Source: Halobaculum roseum (lineage in GTDB: Archaea; Halobacteriota; Halobacteria; Halobacteriales; Haloferacaceae). From it: 64,000 nucleotides of DNA. Of the stretch, positions 15,938 to 23,245 are shown in pieces. The notes under the pieces are model-generated. The model was not told the origin of the DNA. It saw only the letters and a program-made list of their open reading frames with translations, and did no database searches. How positions within the stretch are numbered: position 1 is the first letter of the stretch; the number at the start of each line of letters is the position of its first letter. The stretch lies in assembly GCF_019880245.1 (NCBI RefSeq), contig NZ_CP082288.1, positions 248,001 through 312,000 of the forward strand. Reading direction: 5' to 3'. The position numbers were made by a program, and so were the translations under genes.

Positions 15938-17119
15938 TCACGGCTGGTTGGTCCACTGTTCGCCCTCGCGGACCTCCATGGGCTCCTCGATGGGCATGTC
16001 GACGACCTTCTTCCCCTTGCGGTCCCAGCCCTTCACCCGGTTCTCCTTCACCCGGTACGTCTCGATGAGCCGGGTGGTCGCGCCGAACAGCTGGAGGATG
16101 CCGAGCACGTGGTGGCTCGGATCGCGGGCGCGCTGCTGGACGATCTTCACAGACTCCTCGTAGGTGGATCCGGGCCAGTCGTTGCGCTTCTCGTCCACGT
16201 TCGGCGTGAACATCTGCGTGAGGAACTCCGGCGGCACGTGGTACGGCGGCATGTAGAACACCTGCGGCCGGGTCCCGAACTGCGGGTACAGCGGCAGGGC
16301 CACCTTCTCGTCGGACTTGACGAGGTAGTTGATCGGCGAGCGGCCGTCGGCCGCCGAGGAGACGTCGTTCGGGTGACCCGCGTCCGGCCCGCGATTGATG
16401 TTCCCGTGCAGGCGGGTCTTCCCGATGCACGAGGAGACACAACGCGGCACGTTCCCGTCCTCGATGCGGGGGAAACAGCCGACGGGCTTCTCGGAGATGC
16501 CTGTCTCGGGGTTGTACATCGGCTTGTGGTACGGGCACGACTTCACGCAGCGGCGGTACCCCCGGCACCGCTCCTGGTCGAGCAGGACGATGCCGTCCTC
16601 CTCGCGTTTGTAGATCGCCTGTCGCGGGCACGCAGCCAGGCACGCGGGGTTTTTACAGTGGTTACAGAGTCGCGGCAGGTAGAACTGCCACATGTCGTGG
16701 TACTGCTCGTTGTCGGGATCGGATTCGACCACGTCGCCGGCGGGGTACTCCCCGTGGGACTGGTCGTCGCCGAGCGCAGGGTACTCCCACTCCTCCTTGG
16801 CGGCGACGTAGCCGCGGACCTGCTCGCCGTCCTCGGCGGCCTCGAAGATCGTCTCGTCGGGACCCAGGTCGTCGAGCAGGCGCATGTCCCACCCCATCGG
16901 ATAGCCGCCGTACGGCTCGGTTTCGACGTTCATCCACCACATGTACTCCTCGCCCTCGCCGCTGGTCCAGGTGGACTTGCAGGCGAACGAGCAGGTGTTG
17001 CAGTTGATACACCGGTTCGTGTTGATCACCATCCCCCAGTGCCAGTCGCGCTCCTCCTCGCGGTGCTCGTAGGGGTAGCTGTGCTCGCGGCCCAGTTGCG
17101 GGTTGTAGGTCTGAGGCAT
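15938..17119 (-). CDS. narH: Nitrate reductase beta (Fe-S) subunit, with one cluster-ligand cysteine apparently replaced by proline
   Basis: The 393-residue electron-transfer subunit carries four cysteine groups. Group I is C37, C40, C43, C47. Group II is C152, C155, C160, C164. Group III is C185-x-x-Y188-x-x-C191-x3-C195, where an aromatic residue in place of the second cysteine marks a 3Fe-4S cluster, as W220 does in E. coli NarH. Group IV normally reads EKCxxC...C...C; here it is EKPVGC, so P212 stands where E. coli has C244, followed by C215, C227 and C231. The codon is a clear CCC. This may change or remove one 4Fe-4S cluster. There is no signal peptide; export would be by piggyback on NarG. 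Its ATG overlaps the narG stop as TGATG. Confidence 0.92.
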   Translation of the reverse strand: MPQTYNPQLGREHSYPYEHREEERDWHWGMVINTNRCINCNTCSFACKSTWTSGEGEEYMWWMNVETEPYGGYPMGWDMRLLDDLGPDETIFEAAEDGEQVRGYVAAKEEWEYPALGDDQSHGEYPAGDVVESDPDNEQYHDMWQFYLPRLCNHCKNPACLAACPRQAIYKREEDGIVLLDQERCRGYRRCVKSCPYHKPMYNPETGISEKPVGCFPRIEDGNVPRCVSSCIGKTRLHGNINRGPDAGHPNDVSSAADGRSPINYLVKSDEKVALPLYPQFGTRPQVFYMPPYHVPPEFLTQMFTPNVDEKRNDWPGSTYEESVKIVQQRARDPSHHVLGILQLFGATTRLIETYRVKENRVKGWDRKGKKVVDMPIEEPMEVREGEQWTNQP

Positions 17120-20100
17120 CAGGAGTCACCTCCGCTGCCGCCGGCGTCGCTGCCGCCGTCCGTCTGCAGGGTACCGTCGATGTAGTCGCTCACCAGATCG
17201 TCCTTCCGGGCGTCGGCCGGGCGCCAGTCGGCCTCCTCGTACTTCTCGACCTCGACGAGCGTGTCGCGCTCGACGCCCGTCGGCGCCCAGACCGCCTCCT
17301 CATACCCCTGCGCGAATCCGGCACCCTGCCAGGCGATGTCATCGTCGACGAGGTCGGAGACGTTGGGGTCGCCGAACGTCGGCTTGTGGACCATGCCGTC
17401 CGATTCCAGCAGCGGGTCCAGCCAGATGTTCGTCGCCACGTTGTAGCCGTGGGCGTCCTTGTCCGGCGCCTCCTCGTCCTCGGGGAACTGCTGGTCCCAC
17501 CAGCCGTGCCAGATGGTGAGCTGCCCCACGTCGCCGGCCTCGGTGGGGCGCTGTCGCTCGCTCACCATGACGCGCACGACCATCGACCCGCGCTCGCCCG
17601 AGATTCGGACGTAGTCGCCCGTCTCGACGCCCACATCCGCTGCGTCGCTGGGGTGCATCTCCACGAACGGCTCGCCCAGCGGGGGGGCGTCGTTCGTCTC
17701 GCCGTCGCCGGTCGGGAACGAGAAGTCCTCGACGAGGCGCTCGGTCCCCTCGGGGTCGGCGTTGGTCGAGCCGAAGTCCCGCGAGGACCAGATAAGGTTC
17801 CAGTCGGTCATCCCCCACGACGAGTGGGTGCGGTACTTCGGGTGGGGCGTGTTGTAGTGGAACGTGTTGCCGTCGTCGAACAGGTCGTTGCTGCCCTCCT
17901 TGGCCTCGTCCCACCGCTTGCCGGGGTCGTACGGCGTCCCCTCGACGCTCTCGTAGTGGTGGATGTCGTCGCGGCCGAGCTCGATCAGCCGGTCCTCCTC
18001 CTTGTGGAACTCCATGCGGCCGGTCTTCGTGTAGAACGGCCGGTCGTCGTGAACCTGCGAGTAGAAGGGGACCCGCGGGTACGTCTTCAGCTTCAGGCGC
18101 TCGGGGCCGTCGCGGAGGTCCTCCACGTCGATCCCCTGCGTGGTCGTCCCGGCGTCGAACGCCTCCTGGATGTAGTTGGTTACGTCGCCGTCCTCGTCGA
18201 GGAACTCCGAGAAGTACGCCCGGTAGGAGTCGACGTTGCGCTCCTCGGGCGGGATCTTCTCGTCGAGCTTCTCGGCGACGCGGGCGACGATCTCCCCGTC
18301 CTGCTTGGTGTTGTACAGCGGCTCCATCACCCCGCTGTCCATGTGGACGAACGGGTTCTCCGGGCCGACGGTGATGTCGGGGTACTCACACTCCAGCCAG
18401 GAGGGAACCGGGAGCACGATGTCCGCGTAGCGCGCGGAGTAGGTCATGTGCATGTCCGAGACGACGAACAGCTCGTTCGCCGTGTCGGGGTGCGTGACGA
18501 AGTTCTGCATCACGTGCTCCTGGTGTTTCGTCTGGTTCAGGAGGTTGCAGTTCATCGTCCACAGGATCTCCGGCCTGTGCAGGTTGAACGAGGACGCTCC
18601 CTCCGGCATCAGCGGTTCCTCGAGGTCGTCCTGCGCGACGAGGTCGCCGTCGTAGTCGCCGCGGATCGAGTTCGGATCGAGCGGCTCGCCGCCGAAGAAC
18701 GCGAACATGTGGCCCGGGTAGATCCCGTGGGCGCTGTTGCCGTCGGGGTTGACGTACGTCGGGTACCCGTCGAGGAGTTCGATCTTGTACTGGCCCGAGT
18801 AGTTGTAGTAGCCGGCGCCGCGCTCGCCGATGTTCCCGAGCATCGCCTGCACGAGGAAGATGCCGCGTTGGACCTCGCTGGCGCCGTAGAACCAGTGGTT
18901 GATCCCCTCGCCGGTGAACCACTGGGCCCGATCGGCGGCGGCGAACTCCCGGGCGGTCTGCCGGAGTTTCTCGGCGGGGACCGTCGTGATATCCTCGACG
19001 GTCTCCGGGGAGTAGTTCTCCATCACGTTCGCCTTCTGGCGGGCGAAGTCGGAGCGAACCTCGACGGTCGACCCGTCCGCCAGCGTCACCTCGGCCTCGG
19101 CCTCCAGTTGGGCTGTCTCGGGCGTTTCGGCGCCGACGGCCTCCCGGTCGACGGGGTGGAGGTCGCCGTCCTCGCCGAGGACGACGAACTGCCCCCAGTC
19201 GCCCTCGATGTGGTGGCTCGGCTCCTTCTCGACGCCGCCCTCGGGAGGCTCGACGTCCTCGAACACCTCGTGGGCGCGAAGGTACTTGTCGGAGTCCTCA
19301 CGCACCAGCAACGGGAGCGACGTGTACCTCCGCATGAACTCCTCGTCGTACAGTTCCTCGTCGATGACGACGTGTGCGAACGCGAGCGGAACGGCCGGGT
19401 CGCTGCCGGGGCGAACCGGGAGCCAGCGGTCGCACTTCTGGACCGTCGGCGAGTAGTCGGGGTAGATCCCAACCATCTTGCCGCCGCGCTCGCGGGTCTC
19501 CTGGAGCCAGTGGTTGTCCGCGAGCTTGTTGTGGATGAGGTTCTTCCCCTGCATGACGGTGTAGTCGGCCGCCCGCCAAGCCGACGCGTCGGAGTCGCTG
19601 GTCTGGTATCCGGTCGTCATCACGTGTCCCGGCGGGAGGTCGGCGTACCAGTCGTACTCCGTCCACTCGCAGCCGCCGAAGATCGACGCGAGGCGTCGGG
19701 CCGACCCGTGGCGCGTGAACAGGCCGTCGGCCTTGATCGCGTTGAACACGTGGAAGCGTTTCTCGTCCTCCAGGCTCGCCATCTTCTCGGCGATGAGGTC
19801 GATCGCCTCGTCCCAGGAGACGCGCTCGAACTCGTCGGAGCCGCGACCCTCGGGGTTGGGGTTTTCGGGGTCCCACCCCTTGCGAACGAGCGGGTACTTG
19901 ATCCGGCTCGGCTCGAAGGTACGACGGTGCAGCGTCAGGCCCTTCATACAGCCGCGGGGGTTCCAGTGGCGACTGACACCGGCCTCCTCGTACCCGCCGG
20001 GGGAGCCGGGGCCGGGGCTGCCCTCCTCCTCGTGGTAGATCTGCTCGGCGCGGATCGGCACGCCGTTCTTCATGTAGAAGTTGAGCGCGCACGACTGCGT

Positions 20101-20313
20101 GCAGTTGGGGTGACACACCGTCCAGTCCACGCTGTCGTAGGCGTAGATGTCGTGGTACACCTCCTCCCAGTCGCGATTCGGATACGACTTGAGGGGGTTG
20201 TCGACCGACGTGACGGGGTCGACCGACTGTGTGGCGGCCCAGCCGCTGGAGACGAGCGTCGAGACGGTACCCGCGGCCGCCGCTTTCACGAAGTCTCGGC
20301 GACTCAGTTCCAC
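17119..20313 (-). CDS. narG: Respiratory nitrate reductase alpha (molybdopterin) subunit, exported type
   Basis: The 1064-residue catalytic subunit reduces nitrate to nitrite. It starts with a twin-arginine signal (SRRDFVKAAAAG), so the active site faces outside, as in other haloarchaeal pNar enzymes. The N-terminal cluster motif is C67-x3-C71-x3-C75-x46-C122, followed by GLTLHRRTFEPSRIKYPLVR. The segment YDWYADLPPGH contains D221, aligning with the molybdenum-ligating aspartate D222 of E. coli NarG; this puts the enzyme in the Asp-ligand (type II) group. The GTG start at 20313 is supported by a GGAGGTG ribosome site 7 bases ahead and by the Tat motif at residues 4-10. The chaperone, beta and gamma genes follow directly. 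Related selenate, chlorate or DMS enzymes are possible alternatives, but the denitrification context favours nitrate. Confidence 0.92.
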   Translation of the reverse strand: MELSRRDFVKAAAAGTVSTLVSSGWAATQSVDPVTSVDNPLKSYPNRDWEEVYHDIYAYDSVDWTVCHPNCTQSCALNFYMKNGVPIRAEQIYHEEEGSPGPGSPGGYEEAGVSRHWNPRGCMKGLTLHRRTFEPSRIKYPLVRKGWDPENPNPEGRGSDEFERVSWDEAIDLIAEKMASLEDEKRFHVFNAIKADGLFTRHGSARRLASIFGGCEWTEYDWYADLPPGHVMTTGYQTSDSDASAWRAADYTVMQGKNLIHNKLADNHWLQETRERGGKMVGIYPDYSPTVQKCDRWLPVRPGSDPAVPLAFAHVVIDEELYDEEFMRRYTSLPLLVREDSDKYLRAHEVFEDVEPPEGGVEKEPSHHIEGDWGQFVVLGEDGDLHPVDREAVGAETPETAQLEAEAEVTLADGSTVEVRSDFARQKANVMENYSPETVEDITTVPAEKLRQTAREFAAADRAQWFTGEGINHWFYGASEVQRGIFLVQAMLGNIGERGAGYYNYSGQYKIELLDGYPTYVNPDGNSAHGIYPGHMFAFFGGEPLDPNSIRGDYDGDLVAQDDLEEPLMPEGASSFNLHRPEILWTMNCNLLNQTKHQEHVMQNFVTHPDTANELFVVSDMHMTYSARYADIVLPVPSWLECEYPDITVGPENPFVHMDSGVMEPLYNTKQDGEIVARVAEKLDEKIPPEERNVDSYRAYFSEFLDEDGDVTNYIQEAFDAGTTTQGIDVEDLRDGPERLKLKTYPRVPFYSQVHDDRPFYTKTGRMEFHKEEDRLIELGRDDIHHYESVEGTPYDPGKRWDEAKEGSNDLFDDGNTFHYNTPHPKYRTHSSWGMTDWNLIWSSRDFGSTNADPEGTERLVEDFSFPTGDGETNDAPPLGEPFVEMHPSDAADVGVETGDYVRISGERGSMVVRVMVSERQRPTEAGDVGQLTIWHGWWDQQFPEDEEAPDKDAHGYNVATNIWLDPLLESDGMVHKPTFGDPNVSDLVDDDIAWQGAGFAQGYEEAVWAPTGVERDTLVEVEKYEEADWRPADARKDDLVSDYIDGTLQTDGGSDAGGSGGDS

Positions 20314-20330
20314 GTCGATCCACCTCCGTG

Positions 20331-20358
20331 CGAACGCGTACGCATACGCGTCCGTTCG
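20331..20358. promoter_or_regulatory. Nested inverted repeats in the narG leader
   Basis: ACGCGTA (20334-20340) and TACGCGT (20345-20351) form a perfect 7-base inverted repeat around CGCA. It lies inside a wider CGAAC (20331-20335) / GTTCG (20354-20358) pair. The structure is just upstream of the narG ribosome site. It could be an operator or an RNA hairpin in the MoaD-like/narG intergenic region. Confidence 0.45.
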
Positions 20359-20502
20359 GACGTGACCTTCAACAACCGATACTCTCGTTCCGGGCGACTG
20401 AGGGCGGCCGCGAACACCTTCACGCGCCCGTAAAAACCCCGTCGGGCGTCGGTTCCTAGCCCGGGGAGGCGAGCCCGTAGCCTCCGTCGACAGTTCGGGG
20501 GG

Positions 20503-20910
20503 TCAGCAGCAGTACATGAACGGGTACATCAGTGCGACCCGGTCCCCGTCCTCCAACTCGGTGTCGAACCCGTCGAGGTGTTCGTTGAACCGCCCGTTGA
20601 TCGCGATCCGGGCGTACGCCCTCGTTCGGTCGCCCTCGGGGTTCGCCGTGAAGTCGTCGGGAAGCTCCTCGGGCGCGGGCGCCCAGCCGTGGGCGACCTC
20701 CTCCTCGGGCGTCTCGGCGATGAGGAACTCGGCGACGTCGTGTTCGTCGAGGAACGCCTCCAGGAACTCCCGCAGCGTCGTTCCCTCGAAGGAGTACTCG
20801 AATCGGTGCTCGGGCAGGGCGTCGTACAGCCGCCCGGTTCCCTTCACCTCGACGGTGGTGACGGCCCGCTCGTCATCGCGCTCCGGGGCGTCGGTGTCGG
20901 CGACACTCAT
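20503..20910 (-). CDS. MoaD/ThiS-like ubiquitin-fold protein ending in Cys-Cys instead of Gly-Gly
   Basis: The 135-residue protein has the beta-grasp layout of MoaD/ThiS sulfur carriers: VTTVEVKGTGRLYDAL, FEGTTLREFLEAFLDEHD, then ARIAINGRFNEHLDGFDTELEDGDRVALMYPF. The last section aligns well with the C-terminal half of MoaD, where the chain normally ends in GG for adenylation and thiocarboxylation. Here it ends MYCC, so that chemistry is not possible in the usual way; the two terminal cysteines could bind a metal or carry a persulfide. The ATG at 20910 avoids a disordered upstream extension. It is the first gene before narG (189 bases apart), and a CGAAC-AC-GTTCG palindrome lies 39 bases upstream. 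A role in molybdopterin or metal delivery to NarG is likely but unproven. Confidence 0.75.
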   Translation of the reverse strand: MSVADTDAPERDDERAVTTVEVKGTGRLYDALPEHRFEYSFEGTTLREFLEAFLDEHDVAEFLIAETPEEEVAHGWAPAPEELPDDFTANPEGDRTRAYARIAINGRFNEHLDGFDTELEDGDRVALMYPFMYCC

Positions 20911-20948
20911 GGGAGAACTTGGGCGTTCGGAGACCCTCAACGCCGCCC

Positions 20949-20960
20949 CGAACACGTTCG
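20949..20960. promoter_or_regulatory. CGAAC-N2-GTTCG palindrome upstream of the MoaD-like gene and nar cluster
   Basis: CGAACACGTTCG has perfect 5-base arms. It lies 39-50 bases before the ATG at 20910, where an upstream activator would sit. It shares arms and 2-base spacing with the nirK and norB sites. Confidence 0.45.
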
Positions 20961-20991
20961 ACGCGAAGGGACGGCGCGGTCCGGTCGTGGG

Positions 20992-22206
20992 TCAGTCGCT
21001 GGGGAACGCGGGCGATCCGGCTCCGAGCGTGCCGTCCCCCGCACGCTCGGCGGGAGTGAGGTAACACTGCGGGTCGCGGGCGCCGAACTCTCCCTCGACC
21101 GTCAGCGCGCGCAGGCGTGAGGCGCCCCGGCAGATGTCGCCGTACGCGCAGGTTCGACACTCCTCGCCGAGGCTGTCGGGTCGGTCCCGAAGCCGACGAA
21201 GGAGCGGGTTCGACTCGTCCTCCCAGATGTCGCCGAACGGGCGGTCGCGGACGTTCCCCAGCGAGTACGACTGCCAGAACTGCGTCGCGTGGACGTTACC
21301 CTGATAGTCGATGTCGGCGACCCGCTCGCCGGCCGGGTCGCCGCCGTTCGTTCGGAGGTACCGTCGGACGCGCTCGGCGCGGTCGGGACCGAACTCGCGA
21401 CGGGCGTACTCGACGATGTATGCCGCGTCGCAGTAGTTGCCCACGAGCAGCGTCTCGATCTCCTCGCCGTCCTCGTGATACTCGCGCGTCAGGTCGACGA
21501 GACGCTCGACGGCGTCGCGGCGCGCCTCGGGCGTGATGTCGGCGTCCGGGACCCCGCGACCACCGTACGCGAGGTGGTAGAAACAGAAGCGGTCGACGCC
21601 CACGTCGGTGAGCAGGTCGACCACGTCCTCCATGTCGGGGACTGTGTCCTCGGTGACGGTGTAGCGCAGCCCGGTCTTCAGCCCCACGTCGAGACATGCC
21701 TCGATGCCGCGGATCGCTGCGTCGAACGCACCCTCCTGCCCGCGGAACTCGTCGTTCACCTCGCGGCGGCCGTCCACCGAGATGCCGGCGTACGCGAGGC
21801 CTGCGTCGCGGAGTTCCCGGGCGCGCTCGCGAGTGAGCAACGTTCCGTTGGTCGACAACACCGGCCGGATCCCGGCGTCGCTCGCGTGGGCAACGAGTTC
21901 GGGGAGGTCCTCTCGAACGAGGGGCTCTCCGCCCGAGAAGAGGACGACCGGGACGCCGTAGTCGGCGAGTTCGTCGAGCATCCCCTTCGCCTCGGCGGTC
22001 GAGAACTCTCCGGGTGCGGCGCCGACGTCGGCGCCCGCGTAGCAGTGAGCACACGAGAGGTTGCACCGTTTCGTCCCGTTCCAGACGACGACGGGGCGCT
22101 CCTGTTTTCGCTCGCGGATCTGTTCGGCCGTGGAGTCGCCGTCGCCGTACCGGAGCCCGTCCCCCTCGGCGTCGAGGTCGTACAGGAGCTTGCTGACGGA
22201 GATCAC
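20992..22206 (-). CDS. Radical SAM/SPASM protein, AhbC/NirJ-like
   Basis: The 404-residue protein has the radical SAM cluster motif CNLSCAHCYAG (C48, C52, C55), then FSGGEPLVREDLPEL and ISVDGRREVNDEFRG. A SPASM-type C terminus contains CRTCAYGDICRG and further cysteines for auxiliary clusters. The opening MISVSKLLYDLDAEGDGLRYG resembles haloarchaeal AhbC/NirJ proteins. AhbC removes acetate side chains from didecarboxysiroheme in the alternative haem pathway; NirJ acts in haem d1 synthesis. Nitrite reduction here is by copper NirK, so haem b for the gamma subunit and NorB is the more plausible product. Its start overlaps the stop of a small partner gene by four bases, a pattern also seen in radical-SAM peptide modification, so that alternative stays open. 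Confidence 0.8.
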   Translation of the reverse strand: MISVSKLLYDLDAEGDGLRYGDGDSTAEQIRERKQERPVVVWNGTKRCNLSCAHCYAGADVGAAPGEFSTAEAKGMLDELADYGVPVVLFSGGEPLVREDLPELVAHASDAGIRPVLSTNGTLLTRERARELRDAGLAYAGISVDGRREVNDEFRGQEGAFDAAIRGIEACLDVGLKTGLRYTVTEDTVPDMEDVVDLLTDVGVDRFCFYHLAYGGRGVPDADITPEARRDAVERLVDLTREYHEDGEEIETLLVGNYCDAAYIVEYARREFGPDRAERVRRYLRTNGGDPAGERVADIDYQGNVHATQFWQSYSLGNVRDRPFGDIWEDESNPLLRRLRDRPDSLGEECRTCAYGDICRGASRLRALTVEGEFGARDPQCYLTPAERAGDGTLGAGSPAFPSD

Positions 22207-22535
22207 GACTCGACACCCCCGTCAACGTCGCCTCGGTCCTCGGCATCATCGTTGAGTTCGGCCCCGTCCGCTTCGACTTCGGCGTCACCCTCGTATTCGG
22301 CGCCGAGGTCGCGCTCGGCGAAGCGTTCGATCCGGTCGCTTCGGATCAACCACAGCGTCGACGCGTCGGGAAACAGCGTGTTCGCCTGTTCGTGCGCCAC
22401 GTCGGGGGACGGCGCGGTGACGCTGCCCGCGTGCCGGAGCGGGTCGGCGGGCGACTCGCGGCCGAACACCTCCCACTCGGGGGCGTCGTCCGCCCGCGCC
22501 GCCTCGACCCGCGTTCGCCGATCGGTGTCTGCCAT
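22203..22535 (-). CDS. Small radical-SAM partner protein (Htur_1727-like, PaaB-like fold)
   Basis: The 110-residue protein is translationally coupled (ATGA overlap) to the radical SAM gene downstream. Residues about 18-70 read PEWEVFGRESPADPLRHAGSV...DVAHEQANTLFPDASTLWLIRSDRI. This resembles the PaaB-type ferredoxin-like fold and, as I recall it, the haloarchaeal Htur_1727 group annotated as radical-SAM-partnered candidate peptides. The C-terminal 35 residues are a very acidic, low-complexity tail. There is no signal peptide and no cysteine. It could be a substrate, a recognition subunit or a stability partner of the enzyme; sequence alone cannot choose. It is transcribed divergently from the second halocyanin, with 101 bases between the two starts. 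Confidence 0.7.
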   Translation of the reverse strand: MADTDRRTRVEAARADDAPEWEVFGRESPADPLRHAGSVTAPSPDVAHEQANTLFPDASTLWLIRSDRIERFAERDLGAEYEGDAEVEADGAELNDDAEDRGDVDGGVES

Positions 22536-22605
22536 CGTCGGGAGAACGGCGGCCGAACCATACGGCGTTCACGACGACTCCCAACGAGTGGGAACCGGGG
22601 AGAAC

Positions 22606-22615
22606 TGCTTATCAG
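22606..22615 (+). promoter_or_regulatory. Box A of the second halocyanin gene
   Basis: The sequence tgcttatcag has its core (cttatca) 23-29 bases before the ATG at 22637. This fits a leaderless transcript; the GAGGTG next to the ATG is too close to act as a ribosome site. Confidence 0.5.
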
Positions 22616-22636
22616 TCCCTCGTCAACGACGAGGTG

Positions 22637-23209
22637 ATGTCCGACCGATCTCCCGACCGGCGAACGGTACTGCGCGCGACCGGACTCGTGGCCGCTGGCG
22701 GACTCACCGGACTGGCCGGCTGTACGGCCGGTAGCGGAGGTGACGGTGGAAGCGGGGAGGGCGACAGCACCGACACCGACGAGCCGACCGCGACGCCGGA
22801 ATCGAGCGGCGACGATGGATCCTCCGGCGGCGACGGCACCGACACCGGCGGCGACTCCGGGAACGCCTCGTTCGACGGGTGGTTCGACGACGTCGACAAC
22901 TACGACGGCGTCGTCGACGAGACGAGCGCCGACGAGGTGACCGTCGAGGTCGGTACGGAGGCCAACGGCGGCTACTACGGCTTCGGGCCCGCCGCGGTGA
23001 GGGTGTCAACGGGAACGACCGTGGTCTGGGAGTGGACCGGACAGGGGTCCAGCCACAACGTCGCGGCCGAGGACGGCTCCTTCGAGTCCGAGTTGGTCTC
23101 CGAGGAGGGACACACGTTCAGTCACACGTTCGACTCCTCGGGGACGACCAAGTACGCCTGTACCCCGCACAAGGCGATGGGGATGAAGGGCGTCGTGGTC
23201 GTCGAGTGA
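22637..23209 (+). CDS. Halocyanin lipoprotein (blue copper electron carrier)
   Basis: The 190-residue protein has a twin-arginine motif (DRRTVLR) and a lipobox ending at C29 (GLAGC). A disordered Gly/Ser/Asp/Thr linker follows (30-76), then one cupredoxin domain (about 78-190). Copper ligands are readable as H140 (GSSHNV), C175 (YACTPH), H178 and M183. It is a lipid-anchored carrier outside the membrane. The domain is closely similar to the halocyanin encoded at 1514-2329 (shared NYDGVVDET, VTVEVGT-ANGG-YGFGPAAVRV), so the two are recent paralogues that differ in anchoring. Lying between the radical SAM genes and close to the nar cluster, it probably serves NirK or another respiratory enzyme. 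Confidence 0.92.
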   Translation: MSDRSPDRRTVLRATGLVAAGGLTGLAGCTAGSGGDGGSGEGDSTDTDEPTATPESSGDDGSSGGDGTDTGGDSGNASFDGWFDDVDNYDGVVDETSADEVTVEVGTEANGGYYGFGPAAVRVSTGTTVVWEWTGQGSSHNVAAEDGSFESELVSEEGHTFSHTFDSSGTTKYACTPHKAMGMKGVVVVE

Positions 23210-23245
23210 TCGGGGAGGGCTACCCGCGGAGAACTACGCACACAC

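Noticed and set aside
17386..20433. A plus-strand open frame of over 1000 codons opposite narG
   Set aside because: It is antisense to a well-supported enzyme gene; its Val/Arg/Asp/Gly-rich translation has no domain. Long antisense frames are expected at this GC content.
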